From the NCBI GenBank assembly GCA_002381865.1, contig DFYO01000055.1:30350-94349 (forward strand): a stretch of DNA of 64,000 bases. Reading direction: 5' to 3'. Origin of the DNA: Clostridiales bacterium UBA4080. Its GTDB lineage: Bacteria; Bacillota; Clostridia; Lachnospirales; Vallitaleaceae. A model generated the notes under the pieces. The model saw nothing but the letters and a program-made list of their open reading frames with translations. It made no database searches and had not been told where the DNA came from. Made by a program: the position numbers and the translations under genes. Shown piece by piece: positions 19,159 to 27,353 of the stretch (its first letter is position 1; every line of letters starts with the position of its first letter).

Positions 19159-19788
19159 TTAGTTGTCTCCTTTCAGTAGTTCTTCAAATTCTTTTTTTAA
19201 TCTAATCTTTATGTCCTTATTGCGAGCAACTCTTTCGTGCTCAGCAATAATTATTGCCTTAATCTGAGATACACTATCATTCAATCCGTCATTCACAACG
19301 ATATAATCATAATCATCAATCGCATCAATTTCAGTAAATGATTTTTCAAGCCTTTTCTTTATAATATCAAGTGTTTCAGTACCTCTGTTTATTAGCCTTT
19401 GCTTGATATCTTTTGCCGTTGGGGCCGTAACGAAAACCAACAAACTATCCGGATATTGATTTTTGATTTGTAAAGCTCCCTGCATCTCTATCTCTAAAAT
19501 GACATCTCTGCCATTATTTAGCATATCTTCTACATACTTCCTTGGTGTTCCATAGTAATTATCACAATATGATGCCCACTCAATTAGCTCACCTGTAGAA
19601 ATCATTTGTTCAAATTGATTTCTTTCAATAAAATAATAATGAACACCTTCTTCTTCACCTTCTCTTGCACCTCGGGTAGTTGCTGATATTGATAGACAAA
19701 AGTCTTTATTTTTAATAAGCTCTTTGACAATCGTACCCTTACCTGCACCCGAAAAACCTGATATTATTATTAAAATTCCTTTTCTCAT
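19159..19788 (-). CDS. gmk: Guanylate kinase
   Basis: Phosphorylates GMP to GDP. The P-loop is GFSGAGKGT (11-19), followed by the GMP-binding region TTRGAREGE and YYFIERNQF. The 209-residue length is normal. It overlaps remA by 4 bp (ATGA) and abuts rpoZ, so the whole block is translationally coupled. Confidence 0.96.
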   Translation of the reverse strand: MRKGILIIISGFSGAGKGTIVKELIKNKDFCLSISATTRGAREGEEEGVHYYFIERNQFEQMISTGELIEWASYCDNYYGTPRKYVEDMLNNGRDVILEIEMQGALQIKNQYPDSLLVFVTAPTAKDIKQRLINRGTETLDIIKKRLEKSFTEIDAIDDYDYIVVNDGLNDSVSQIKAIIIAEHERVARNKDIKIRLKKEFEELLKGDN

Positions 19789-20048
19789 TTGGTTTTTTCT
19801 CTTTCTTCATTATTTTCCATTCTGCCAGCTATTGTCTCAACCTGAATTCCTGATAAAATAATTTGTCCAGTCGAGATAATAATAACTGCTCTGGTTTTTC
19901 TTCCATATGTTGCATCAATCAACCTATCATTTTCTCTTGCATTCTGAACCAAACGTTTAATTGGTGCAGAATCCGGGTTAACAATAGATATAATTTTATC
20001 TATCATTACGAAACTTCCAAATCCAATATTAATTAGTTTTCTATTCAT
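19785..20048 (-). CDS. remA: RemA-family DNA-binding regulator (DUF370)
   Basis: A small DNA-binding protein that activates biofilm-matrix operons in Bacillus subtilis and is widespread in Firmicutes. The family core is clear: INIGFGSFVM, then SAPIKRLVQNARE and DATYGRKTRAVI. I choose the third possible start, an ATG in MNRKLINIGFG, because it aligns with the Bacillus N-terminus and has GAGTG 7 nt upstream. The frame overlaps gmk by 4 bp. Targets in this organism are unknown. Confidence 0.9.
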   Translation of the reverse strand: MNRKLINIGFGSFVMIDKIISIVNPDSAPIKRLVQNARENDRLIDATYGRKTRAVIIISTGQIILSGIQVETIAGRMENNEEREKTK

Positions 20049-20053
20049 ATTCA

Positions 20054-20932
20054 TCACTCTATATTTTGTATTTGTTCTCTTATTTTTTCAATTACAGTTT
20101 TTAAATCTAATGCCTGGTTAGAAATTTCTATTGCATTAGCCTTTGACAATATGGTATTAGCTTCTCGGTTCATTTCCTGTGTAAGAAAATCAAGTTTTCT
20201 ACCTACCGCCTCTTGGCTTTTTAAAGAATCTCGCATATGCTGTATATGACTCAACAATCTTACAATTTCCTCATCAATACAGGACTTATCTGCGAACATC
20301 GCAACCTCAAGAGCTAATCTCGATTCATCAATTACTGGATTTTCTAATAAATCCTTAATTCTATTCTCAAGCTTTTCTTTGTATGCCTTTATTATATCTG
20401 GAACCTTTGTTTTGATAAACTCAATTGATTGTTCCATTATTTCAAGTTTTATTAGTATATCTTCTTTGAGCAGCTTGCCTTCAGCAGTTCTTGATTCAAC
20501 AAGCTGTAATAATGCTGCATCCAAAGCTCCCTTAAGTATTGACCACAGTTCGTCAAGGTCATCCTCCTGCTCTTCAATAACAAGAACATCCGGATATCTT
20601 GACATATGAGAAACCTTTATATCATTATCCAAGCCAAAATCTTCGCTTATCATTGAAAAATATTTTGTATATTCCTGTGCTAAAGCCTTATTGTATTTGA
20701 TATTTTCAACTTTTTCTGCATTATCTTCATAGTTAATGTAAATATCAACCTTTCCTCTGGATAAGCTTTGTTTTATATAATTACGAGCTTCATTCTCTAA
20801 AAAGCCTATTTTCCTAGGCATTCTAATGTTTACCTCGCAATATCTATGATTTACTGTTTTGATTTCTAAGCTTATTTTCTTTTTGTTTTTTTCGAATTCG
20901 CCTCTTCCAAAACCCGTCATACTTTTAATCAT
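20054..20932 (-). CDS. yicC: YicC/YloC-family endoribonuclease
   Basis: A 292-residue protein with the N-terminal YicC-like domain (SMTGFGRGE at the start, VNHRYCEVNIRMPRK) and the C-terminal DUF1732 domain (KLDFLTQEMNREANTI, then IEKIREQIQNIE). Family members form a clamp-like hexameric ribonuclease linked to sRNA decay in Escherichia coli. It is the first gene of the block running to rpoZ and is preceded by a near-consensus promoter. Confidence 0.92.
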   Translation of the reverse strand: MIKSMTGFGRGEFEKNKKKISLEIKTVNHRYCEVNIRMPRKIGFLENEARNYIKQSLSRGKVDIYINYEDNAEKVENIKYNKALAQEYTKYFSMISEDFGLDNDIKVSHMSRYPDVLVIEEQEDDLDELWSILKGALDAALLQLVESRTAEGKLLKEDILIKLEIMEQSIEFIKTKVPDIIKAYKEKLENRIKDLLENPVIDESRLALEVAMFADKSCIDEEIVRLLSHIQHMRDSLKSQEAVGRKLDFLTQEMNREANTILSKANAIEISNQALDLKTVIEKIREQIQNIE

Positions 20933-20969
20933 ATTTTCAGCTCATTTCACGTTTTATATTTTATATTTA

Positions 20970-20991
20970 TAGGATTTCCCAAAAAATCCTA
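20970..20991 (-). other. Hairpin at the 5' end of the yicC mRNA
   Basis: Arms TAGGATTT (20970-20977) and AAATCCTA (20984-20991) form an 8-bp stem with a 6-nt loop. The predicted start of transcription lies at about 20993, so this hairpin would cap the 5' end of the mRNA, a common mRNA-stabilising arrangement. Confidence 0.55.
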
Positions 20992-20999
20992 GTGGATTT

Positions 21000-21028
21000 A
21001 TTATAACCTACCCCCTAATTTTAGTCAA
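21000..21028 (-). promoter_or_regulatory. Sigma-A-type promoter for yicC-remA-gmk-rpoZ
   Basis: On the minus strand TTGACT (21023-21028) and TATAAT (21000-21005) are separated by exactly 17 nt. Confidence 0.8.
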
Positions 21029-21071
21029 CCGCTATTAAACAAGCGCTCTATATATAATTTGAGCGAACAGA

Positions 21072-21101
21072 TTGTTTTGATTAGCTGATATATGATATAA
21101 T
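21072..21101 (+). promoter_or_regulatory. Promoter for the Dabb-domain gene
   Basis: TTGTTT (21072-21077) and TATAAT (21096-21101) with an 18-nt spacer lie 20 bp before the start codon. It is divergent from the yicC promoter. Confidence 0.6.
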
Positions 21102-21123
21102 TCAAAATAAAAAGGAGATTTTT

Positions 21124-21417
21124 ATGGTAAAGCATATTGTAATGTGGAATATAAAGGATACTTTGGACAAGACTGCTACCTTTGAAAATTTAAAAAGTCA
21201 GCTTGAGGCATTAGCTGATAAAATTCCTGTAATAATCAAAATTGAATTAGGTGCAAATTACTCGTCCTCGGAATCTGCACATGATATTGTGCTCTATAGT
21301 GAATTTGCATCTAAATCAGCTTTAGAAGAATACATTGAACACCCTGAACACAAAAAAGTTGGTGAGTATGTACGTTCAGTTGTTAAAGATCGTGTTTCCG
21401 TCGACTACGAAATCTAA
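21124..21417 (+). CDS. Stress-responsive alpha/beta-barrel (Dabb) domain protein
   Basis: A 97-residue single-domain protein starting VKHIVMWN and containing LKSQLEALADKIPVI, LGANYS and the C-terminal HPEHKKVGEYV, the Dabb (PF07876) pattern. Such proteins form dimeric ferredoxin-like barrels; most have no assigned function, so none is given here. It has a consensus AAGGAG site, its own promoter and its own terminator, and is one of only two complete plus-strand genes in the window. Confidence 0.88.
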   Translation: MVKHIVMWNIKDTLDKTATFENLKSQLEALADKIPVIIKIELGANYSSSESAHDIVLYSEFASKSALEEYIEHPEHKKVGEYVRSVVKDRVSVDYEI

Positions 21418-21515
21418 ACTGCTGCTCTATACTGTTTTATTTATGTTAATATAATTATTTTCATAATTAAACAGTTTATTCTATACTTTTGTATAGAACA
21501 CTTAAGCTATCCAAG

Positions 21516-21552
21516 CAAGAAGAGCATCCCCTGGATGCTCTTCTTGTTTATT
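21516..21552 (+). terminator. Terminator of the Dabb gene
   Basis: A perfect 14-bp stem (21516-21529 with 21533-21546) around a 3-nt loop is followed by TTTATT. The 3' arm plus tail (21537-21552) is repeated at 21559-21574 inside the end of cinA. Confidence 0.75.
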
Positions 21553-22798
21553 AAAAAGGCTCTTCTTGTTTATTGAGCACTCTATATAAAAATGCAAGGG
21601 CTTGTTTTGTGGTATTTTCTCTTATTTTATTTCTATTACCCTTTAAGAGTATTTTTTTTGTATATATATTATCCTTATAATCAATTGCCATCCAAATAAG
21701 TCCAACTGGCTTATGCTCAGTCCCGCCTCCTGGACCAACAATACCTGAAATGCTAATTCCAATATCTGTATCTGATATCATTCTTATATTTCTAGCCATC
21801 TCTTTCACCACAATTTCACTTACAGCTCCTTGTGACTGAAGAACGTCAGGTCTGATTCCAAGTAATTTGTTTTTGGATTCATAGGAATAAGCTATAATTC
21901 CCTGTACAAATACCTTTGAAGCTCCTGTAACATCTATAATACTACTTGAAAACAAGCCTCCAGTGCAGGATTCTGCCACTGATAAAGTAAGTTCCTTATC
22001 CATTAAAAGCTTAACTATTACTTCATTAAGCTCTTTATCATCATTTGTATATATATACTCTTCAAGATATATCCTCAATTCATCCTCTGCTTGATTTAAA
22101 AGTTCTATTGCTTTCTCCTTATCGTTCTCTTTTACGGTTATTCTAAAGTGAACCTCAGAGGTTTTTGCATAAGGGGCTATCGTTGGATTTGTCTGTTTGT
22201 CTATTACGTGCTGAACAAGCTCTGCAGCTTTACTTTCGCCTATTCCAATTAGCTTTATTGTTCTAGAAAAAATACTTGTTGAACTTATCTTTTGAATTAT
22301 CGGTTTGATTTGTTCTTCAAACATTGGTTTCATTTCATTTGGAGGCCCCGGTAAGCAAAAATACATTTTATCATTATGCTTAAGAAAAATGCCAGGAGCT
22401 GTACCGTTGTCATTTTTTATTGCAATTGCATCCTCTGGAATATAAGCCTGCTTAATATTTGTTTTTCCAGGAGAAATACCTCTGGAAATAAAGTAATCAT
22501 TAATAATGCTTTCTGACTGTTTATCCAAAATAAGCTTTTTTGCCATTGCTTTTGCCAATGTCTCCTTTGTAATATCGTCACCTGTCGGGCCTAAGCCTCC
22601 AGTTAAAATAACAATATCACTTCTTTTACCTGCTTGAATTATTGCCTCAGTTAATCTATCTTCGTTATCACCAACAACTGTTTGATAATAGAGGTCAATC
22701 CCAAGTTCAGCAAGCTGTAGACTTAAATATCTTGCATTAGTATTTAAAATATCTCCTAATAACAGCTCTGTGCCAACTGATATAATTTCTCCTACCAT
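21551..22798 (-). CDS. cinA: CinA: competence/damage-inducible protein, ADP-ribose pyrophosphatase and NMN amidase family
   Basis: A 415-residue two-domain protein. The N-terminal MoCF-like domain (1 to about 170) shows GTELLLGDILNTNARYL and LTGGLGPTGDD. The C-terminal CinA/PncC domain (about 255-410) shows SVAESCTGGLFSSSI and GIVGPGGGTEHKPVG. Known roles are cleanup of damaged pyridine nucleotides and, in Bacillus, a link to competence with recA. The last codons (KQEEPF) lie within a 16-bp sequence duplicated from the neighbouring terminator. It is last in the pgsA-cinA block. Confidence 0.94.
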   Translation of the reverse strand: MVGEIISVGTELLLGDILNTNARYLSLQLAELGIDLYYQTVVGDNEDRLTEAIIQAGKRSDIVILTGGLGPTGDDITKETLAKAMAKKLILDKQSESIINDYFISRGISPGKTNIKQAYIPEDAIAIKNDNGTAPGIFLKHNDKMYFCLPGPPNEMKPMFEEQIKPIIQKISSTSIFSRTIKLIGIGESKAAELVQHVIDKQTNPTIAPYAKTSEVHFRITVKENDKEKAIELLNQAEDELRIYLEEYIYTNDDKELNEVIVKLLMDKELTLSVAESCTGGLFSSSIIDVTGASKVFVQGIIAYSYESKNKLLGIRPDVLQSQGAVSEIVVKEMARNIRMISDTDIGISISGIVGPGGGTEHKPVGLIWMAIDYKDNIYTKKILLKGNRNKIRENTTKQALAFLYRVLNKQEEPF

Positions 22799-22818
22799 AT
22801 TTTTTCTCCTTGGCTGCT

Positions 22819-23355
22819 TTAGTTTTCTTTAAACACACTTATATTTTTAATAATGTACTCTGTTCCTGAGACAACTGTAAACAGTAGTGATGCATATATT
22901 AAAATCATTTCTACTAATTTTATTCCTTCAAAATTAAAATGGAATAATAACACAATAATCATAATTAGTGTTGTAAAGGTTTTTATTTTCCCCCACCAGT
23001 TTGCGGCAATAACCTTTCCATTTGTTGCAGCAACAAGCCTAACCCCACTAATTGCAAATTCCCTGCTGATTATTACAATTACTATCCACGCTGGAACCAT
23101 TCCTTGCTCAACAAAATAAATCAACGCAGCAGATACCAATAGCTTATCAGCAAGAGGATCCATAAATTTTCCAAAATCAGTTACAAGATTTTTGCTTCTT
23201 GCCAGATAGCCGTCAAACCAATCAGTAACACTTGCAATAATAAAAATGGAAACTGCAGTATAGTTTGCTAAATCCCCTTTTAATAAATACAAGGCCAATA
23301 AAAAAAATGGTATAAGTACTACTCTCAATACAGTTAGTTTATTTGCGATATTCAT
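22819..23355 (-). CDS. pgsA: CDP-diacylglycerol-glycerol-3-phosphate 3-phosphatidyltransferase
   Basis: Makes phosphatidylglycerophosphate, the committed step to phosphatidylglycerol. The CDP-alcohol phosphatidyltransferase signature DG-x2-AR-x8-G-x3-D-x3-D is complete in the stretch DGYLAR...GKFMDPLAD (about residues 48-70). Several hydrophobic segments indicate an integral membrane protein. The 178-residue length is typical. The rimO-pgsA-cinA order is common in Clostridia and Bacilli. Confidence 0.93.
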   Translation of the reverse strand: MNIANKLTVLRVVLIPFFLLALYLLKGDLANYTAVSIFIIASVTDWFDGYLARSKNLVTDFGKFMDPLADKLLVSAALIYFVEQGMVPAWIVIVIISREFAISGVRLVAATNGKVIAANWWGKIKTFTTLIMIIVLLFHFNFEGIKLVEMILIYASLLFTVVSGTEYIIKNISVFKEN

Positions 23356-23356
23356 A

Positions 23357-24688
23357 TTATTCTCCCGCCTCTCCTATTAAATCATATTCCTGTGCTTGTA
23401 CTATTTCTACATTAATAATTTGCCCTGTTAACAGTTCAAATGAGCTTTTAAAGAATACCATTCCATCTACATTTGGTGCATCCATATATGACCGTCCACA
23501 GTAAACCTCTTCCTCTGGCAAATATCCTTCCACTATAACATCAATACTTTTACCAATCAAAGCTTCGTTGTTTTGAAATGAAATCTCTTGTTGAATTATC
23601 ATTATTTCTTCTTGTCTTTTTTTCTTAACGTCCTCTTGAATCTGCATATCCATCTCTGCTGCTGGTGTTCCCTCTTCAAGAGAATAAGTGAATACCCCTA
23701 ATCTGTTAAGCTTTGTTTTTTCAACAAAATCTCGTAATTCAATGTATTCCTCCTCTGTTTCTCCTGGAAAGCCAACAATCAAGGTGCTTCTGATACATAT
23801 ATCAGGTATTTCATTTCTCAGCTTATTGATTACATTTTCAATTGTTGCTCTATTGCTAAGCCTTGCCATATTATTTAGTATGCGATTATTTATATGCTGT
23901 ATTGGAATATCAATATATGGCAGTACTTTTTTTTCTGTTTTTATTGTATTAATAAGCTCATCTGTTATATCCTCTGGATAACAATACAATAATCTTATCC
24001 ATTCTAATCCTTCAACTTCAGCAAGCTGTTTAAGGAGCTTTGGCAGCATTCTTTTTCCATATAAATCCATTCCATATTTGGTTGTATCCTGTGCAACAAG
24101 TATAATTTCTTTTTTACCCATTTCCACTAACTGCTCTGCCTCTAATATTAAGTCTTCTAGCTTTCTACTTCTGTAAACACCCCTTAGCTTTGGAATAATA
24201 CAATAGGTGCAGTTATTATTACAGCCTTCAGCAATTTTCAAATAAGCAAATGCTGTTGTTGGACTAACCATTCTTTTTGATTTCAAATCAGGGGAATAAT
24301 TAATATCTGAAAAAGAACTACATCTTCCATTTTCTAATGCCTGGTTAATAACCTCTAAAATTTCATCATAATTTGAGGTTCCAATGGCTCCATCTATTTC
24401 TGGAAGTTCAGTAAATAATTCATCCTTATATCGTTCAGAAAGGCAGCCTGTAACTATAAGAGCCTTGCATTTCCCTGTTTTTTTATGCTCAGCCATTTCC
24501 AAAATGGTTTCGATGCTTTCTTCCTTTGCATCATGAATAAAGCTGCAGGTATTAACTACAATAACATCTGCCTCAGTTTCATCGGCAGTTATACTAAAGC
24601 TATTGTCAGCTAATATTCCAAGCATTACTTCACTATCTACTAAATTCTTATCGCAGCCTAGCGATACAAAAAACACTTTTTTATTCAA
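23357..24688 (-). CDS. rimO: Ribosomal protein S12 methylthiotransferase RimO
   Basis: A radical-SAM enzyme related to MiaB that methylthiolates an aspartate of ribosomal protein S12. N-terminal UPF0004 begins KVFFVSLGCDKNLVDSE; the radical-SAM motif is CNNNCTYC; a C-terminal TRAM domain ends the protein. I place the start at a TTG (24688) because GGGTGA lies 5-6 nt upstream and the next ATG upstream is inside folD. The 443-residue length then matches the family. Confidence 0.92.
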   Translation of the reverse strand: MNKKVFFVSLGCDKNLVDSEVMLGILADNSFSITADETEADVIVVNTCSFIHDAKEESIETILEMAEHKKTGKCKALIVTGCLSERYKDELFTELPEIDGAIGTSNYDEILEVINQALENGRCSSFSDINYSPDLKSKRMVSPTTAFAYLKIAEGCNNNCTYCIIPKLRGVYRSRKLEDLILEAEQLVEMGKKEIILVAQDTTKYGMDLYGKRMLPKLLKQLAEVEGLEWIRLLYCYPEDITDELINTIKTEKKVLPYIDIPIQHINNRILNNMARLSNRATIENVINKLRNEIPDICIRSTLIVGFPGETEEEYIELRDFVEKTKLNRLGVFTYSLEEGTPAAEMDMQIQEDVKKKRQEEIMIIQQEISFQNNEALIGKSIDVIVEGYLPEEEVYCGRSYMDAPNVDGMVFFKSSFELLTGQIINVEIVQAQEYDLIGEAGE

Positions 24689-24698
24689 TATAATCACC

Positions 24699-25541
24699 CT
24701 ATTCCTTAGCTGCCTGAACACAGTTTTTCATAAGCATCGCAATTGTCATAGGTCCGATTCCTCCTGGAACAGGAGTTATAGCAGCTGCTAATTCCTTACA
24801 CGCTTCAAAATCAACATCACCACAAAGCTTTCCTGTTTCTAATCTGTTAATTCCAACATCAACTATTACCGCACCCTCTTTTACAAAATCAGGTGTTACA
24901 AAGTTAGCTCTTCCAATTGCTGCAACCAATATATCTGCCTGTTTACACTCTGATGCCAGGTCTTTTGTTCTTGAATGACATATAGTAACTGTTGCATTTT
25001 CTCTAAGCATTAATAGTGAAATTGGCTTGCCAACAATATTGCTTCTGCCAATCACTACACATTTTTTACCTTGCATCTCTATATTATATCTTTTTAACAG
25101 TTCAATAATCCCATATGGTGTACAGGAAATGAACCCCTTACTGCCAATGCTTAAGTTGCCGACACTAATTGGATGGAACCCGTCAACATCCTTTCTATAA
25201 TCTATTGCCAATAATACCTTATCTTCATCTATATGTTTAGGTAATGGTAACTGAACTAATATTCCATGTACGTCGTCTCTATTATTTAGCTGATTAACTA
25301 GCTCTAAAAGCTCTTCTTCAGTTGTTGATTGATCTAGCTCATAGGATAATGAGCGAATTCCAACATATTCACATGCAATTTTTTTATTTTTAACATATAC
25401 CTGTGAAGCTGGATCGCTTCCTACTAATACCACTGCGAGTGTTGGTTCAATACCATTTTTTTTAAGCTCTGAAACCTCAACCTTCAATTCATCCTTTATT
25501 TCTTGAGCCGTTTTTTTACCATCTAATATTATTGTTTCCAT
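24699..25541 (-). CDS. folD: Bifunctional methylene-THF dehydrogenase / methenyl-THF cyclohydrolase FolD
   Basis: Interconverts 5,10-methylene-THF and 10-formyl-THF in two steps. The 280-residue form starts METIILDGKK after a GGAGG site. Visible motifs are VGSDPASQVYVKNK, the catalytic-lysine region, GRSNIVGKP (NADP loop) and PVPGGIGPMT near the end. A longer frame upstream has no ribosome binding site. Together with fhs just upstream it completes formate entry into the folate pool. Confidence 0.95.
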   Translation of the reverse strand: METIILDGKKTAQEIKDELKVEVSELKKNGIEPTLAVVLVGSDPASQVYVKNKKIACEYVGIRSLSYELDQSTTEEELLELVNQLNNRDDVHGILVQLPLPKHIDEDKVLLAIDYRKDVDGFHPISVGNLSIGSKGFISCTPYGIIELLKRYNIEMQGKKCVVIGRSNIVGKPISLLMLRENATVTICHSRTKDLASECKQADILVAAIGRANFVTPDFVKEGAVIVDVGINRLETGKLCGDVDFEACKELAAAITPVPGGIGPMTIAMLMKNCVQAAKE

Positions 25542-25662
25542 TTGCTTATTCCTCCAAAAATTTTCTTTATTTATAATAAATAATAAACGGATACCCGACC
25601 TTTGCTTGTGCAAAAAATCATTATCCAATTGCAAGCTTCTTGTGCTTAAGCTAATAAGCGTT

Positions 25663-27333
25663 CTAAAACAATCCTGATACAATTCCATGCTTATCAATAT
25701 TAATTGATTCTGCAGCAGGAATTTTAGGCAATCCCGGCATAACCATTATGTCACCTGTTATTGCAACAATAAAGCCTGCCCCAGCGGATAATTTTATTTC
25801 ACTTACATTAATTTCAAAATCCGTCGGTCTGCCAATAAGCTTTGGCTGGTCTGAAAGTGAATACTGTGTTTTGGCAATACAAATAGGAAGTCCACCCTTA
25901 CTCATATCTTCAATTCTATGAATTGCTTTATTAGCTTTATGTGAGTATTTTACACCCTTAGCACCATATATCTTGGTTGCTATTATATTTATCTTTTCTT
26001 TTATTGAATCTGTCTCATTGTATAGATAAGTAAAATTAGATTCAACATTATTAACAGCTTCAACTACCTTTTTTGCCAAATCAACTCCGCCATATCCTCC
26101 ATGCTTCCATACTTCAGCTAATGCAAATTCACAACCAAGTGCTTCACATGCATTTTTAACAAATTCAATTTCTTCCTCGCTATCATGTAAAAATGTATTT
26201 AGGGTTACAACTATTGGTACTCCAAATAATCTTAAATTTTCAATATGCTTTTCTAAATTAACAAAGCCATCCTTAACTGCATCTGTATCAGGTTGGTCCA
26301 AATGACTTTTCGCCACACCGCCATTATATTTTAATGCTCTTATTGTTGCAACAAGTACTACAGCATCAGGCTTTAGACCAGCTTTTCTGCATTTTATATC
26401 AAAGAATTTTTCAGCTCCTAAATCAGCTCCAAATCCAGCCTCTGTAATAACAATATCAGATAGCTTTAAAGCATATCTTGTAGCTATAACACTGTTACAG
26501 CCATGAGCAATATTTGCAAAAGGACCACCATGCATTATTACCGGCGTATTCTCTAATGTCTGAACAAGATTAGGTTTAATTGCATCCTTAAGTAGTACTG
26601 CCATTGCGCCATCTGCCTTCAAATCCTTTACATAAATAGGTTTACCTTCATAGCTATAGGCTATAAGCATTTCTCCAAGTCGCCTCTTTAAATCTTCAAT
26701 GTCCTCAGACAAGCACAAAATCGCCATTACCTCTGAAGCTACCGCAATCATAAAACCATCTTCCCTTGGTATTCCTTGGTTTTTTCCGCCTAAGCCAACA
26801 ACAATATGTCTTAATACCCTGTCATTCATATCTATAACTCTTTTCCAAAGTATTGACCTTTGGTCTATACCTAGAACATTTCCCTGATGGAGGTGATTAT
26901 CAATTAATGCAGATAGCAAATTATGAGCAGAGCTGACTGCATGAATATCTCCAGTAAAATGAAGATTAATGTCTTCCATAGGTACAACCTGAGAATATCC
27001 TCCTCCAGCAGCTCCTCCTTTAATCCCCATACACGGCCCTAATGAAGGTTCGCGAAGGGTAATTATAGAGCTTAATCCGAGTTTGTTTATTGCCTGTCCA
27101 AGACCTACAGTAATTGTTGTCTTTCCTTCCCCTGCCGGAGTAGGGTTAATTGCTGTCACAAGTACAAGCTTTCCATTAGGATTATCCTTTATTTTATCCC
27201 ACAGGTTATCTGATAGTTTCGCTTTGTACTTTCCATATAATTCTAAATCATCTTCTGAAATATTTAGTTGCTGAGCTATTTTTACAATAGGCTCCATTAC
27301 TGCTTCGTTCGCAATTTGAATGTCTGTTTTCAC
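25663..27333 (-). CDS. fhs: Formate-tetrahydrofolate ligase
   Basis: ATP-dependent ligation of formate to THF, giving 10-formyl-THF. The P-loop region PTPAGEGKTT lies at about residues 65-74, and REPSLGPCMGIKGGAAGGG follows. The length of 556 is typical. In anaerobes this enzyme works in the methyl branch of the Wood-Ljungdahl pathway or in purine and serine metabolism. No other pathway gene is in this window, so acetogenesis cannot be inferred. About 120 bp without a clear regulatory motif separates it from folD. Confidence 0.96.
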   Translation of the reverse strand: MKTDIQIANEAVMEPIVKIAQQLNISEDDLELYGKYKAKLSDNLWDKIKDNPNGKLVLVTAINPTPAGEGKTTITVGLGQAINKLGLSSIITLREPSLGPCMGIKGGAAGGGYSQVVPMEDINLHFTGDIHAVSSAHNLLSALIDNHLHQGNVLGIDQRSILWKRVIDMNDRVLRHIVVGLGGKNQGIPREDGFMIAVASEVMAILCLSEDIEDLKRRLGEMLIAYSYEGKPIYVKDLKADGAMAVLLKDAIKPNLVQTLENTPVIMHGGPFANIAHGCNSVIATRYALKLSDIVITEAGFGADLGAEKFFDIKCRKAGLKPDAVVLVATIRALKYNGGVAKSHLDQPDTDAVKDGFVNLEKHIENLRLFGVPIVVTLNTFLHDSEEEIEFVKNACEALGCEFALAEVWKHGGYGGVDLAKKVVEAVNNVESNFTYLYNETDSIKEKINIIATKIYGAKGVKYSHKANKAIHRIEDMSKGGLPICIAKTQYSLSDQPKLIGRPTDFEINVSEIKLSAGAGFIVAITGDIMVMPGLPKIPAAESINIDKHGIVSGLF

Positions 27334-27353
27334 GTCAAAACCTCCGCATCAAT

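Noticed and set aside
24689..24721. Longer N-terminus of RimO starting at the ATG at 24721
   Set aside because: It would lie inside folD and has no ribosome binding site; the TTG at 24688 has GGGTGA at the right distance and gives the family length.
25542..25662. Possible THF riboswitch upstream of folD
   Set aside because: The gene context would fit, but the 120-bp gap lacks the conserved THF-riboswitch sequence blocks as far as I can recall them; only short repeats such as GCACAAG are visible.
25542..25697. 52-residue N-terminal extension of FolD
   Set aside because: No ribosome binding site upstream, not like any FolD N-terminus; GGAGG precedes the METIILDGKK start.
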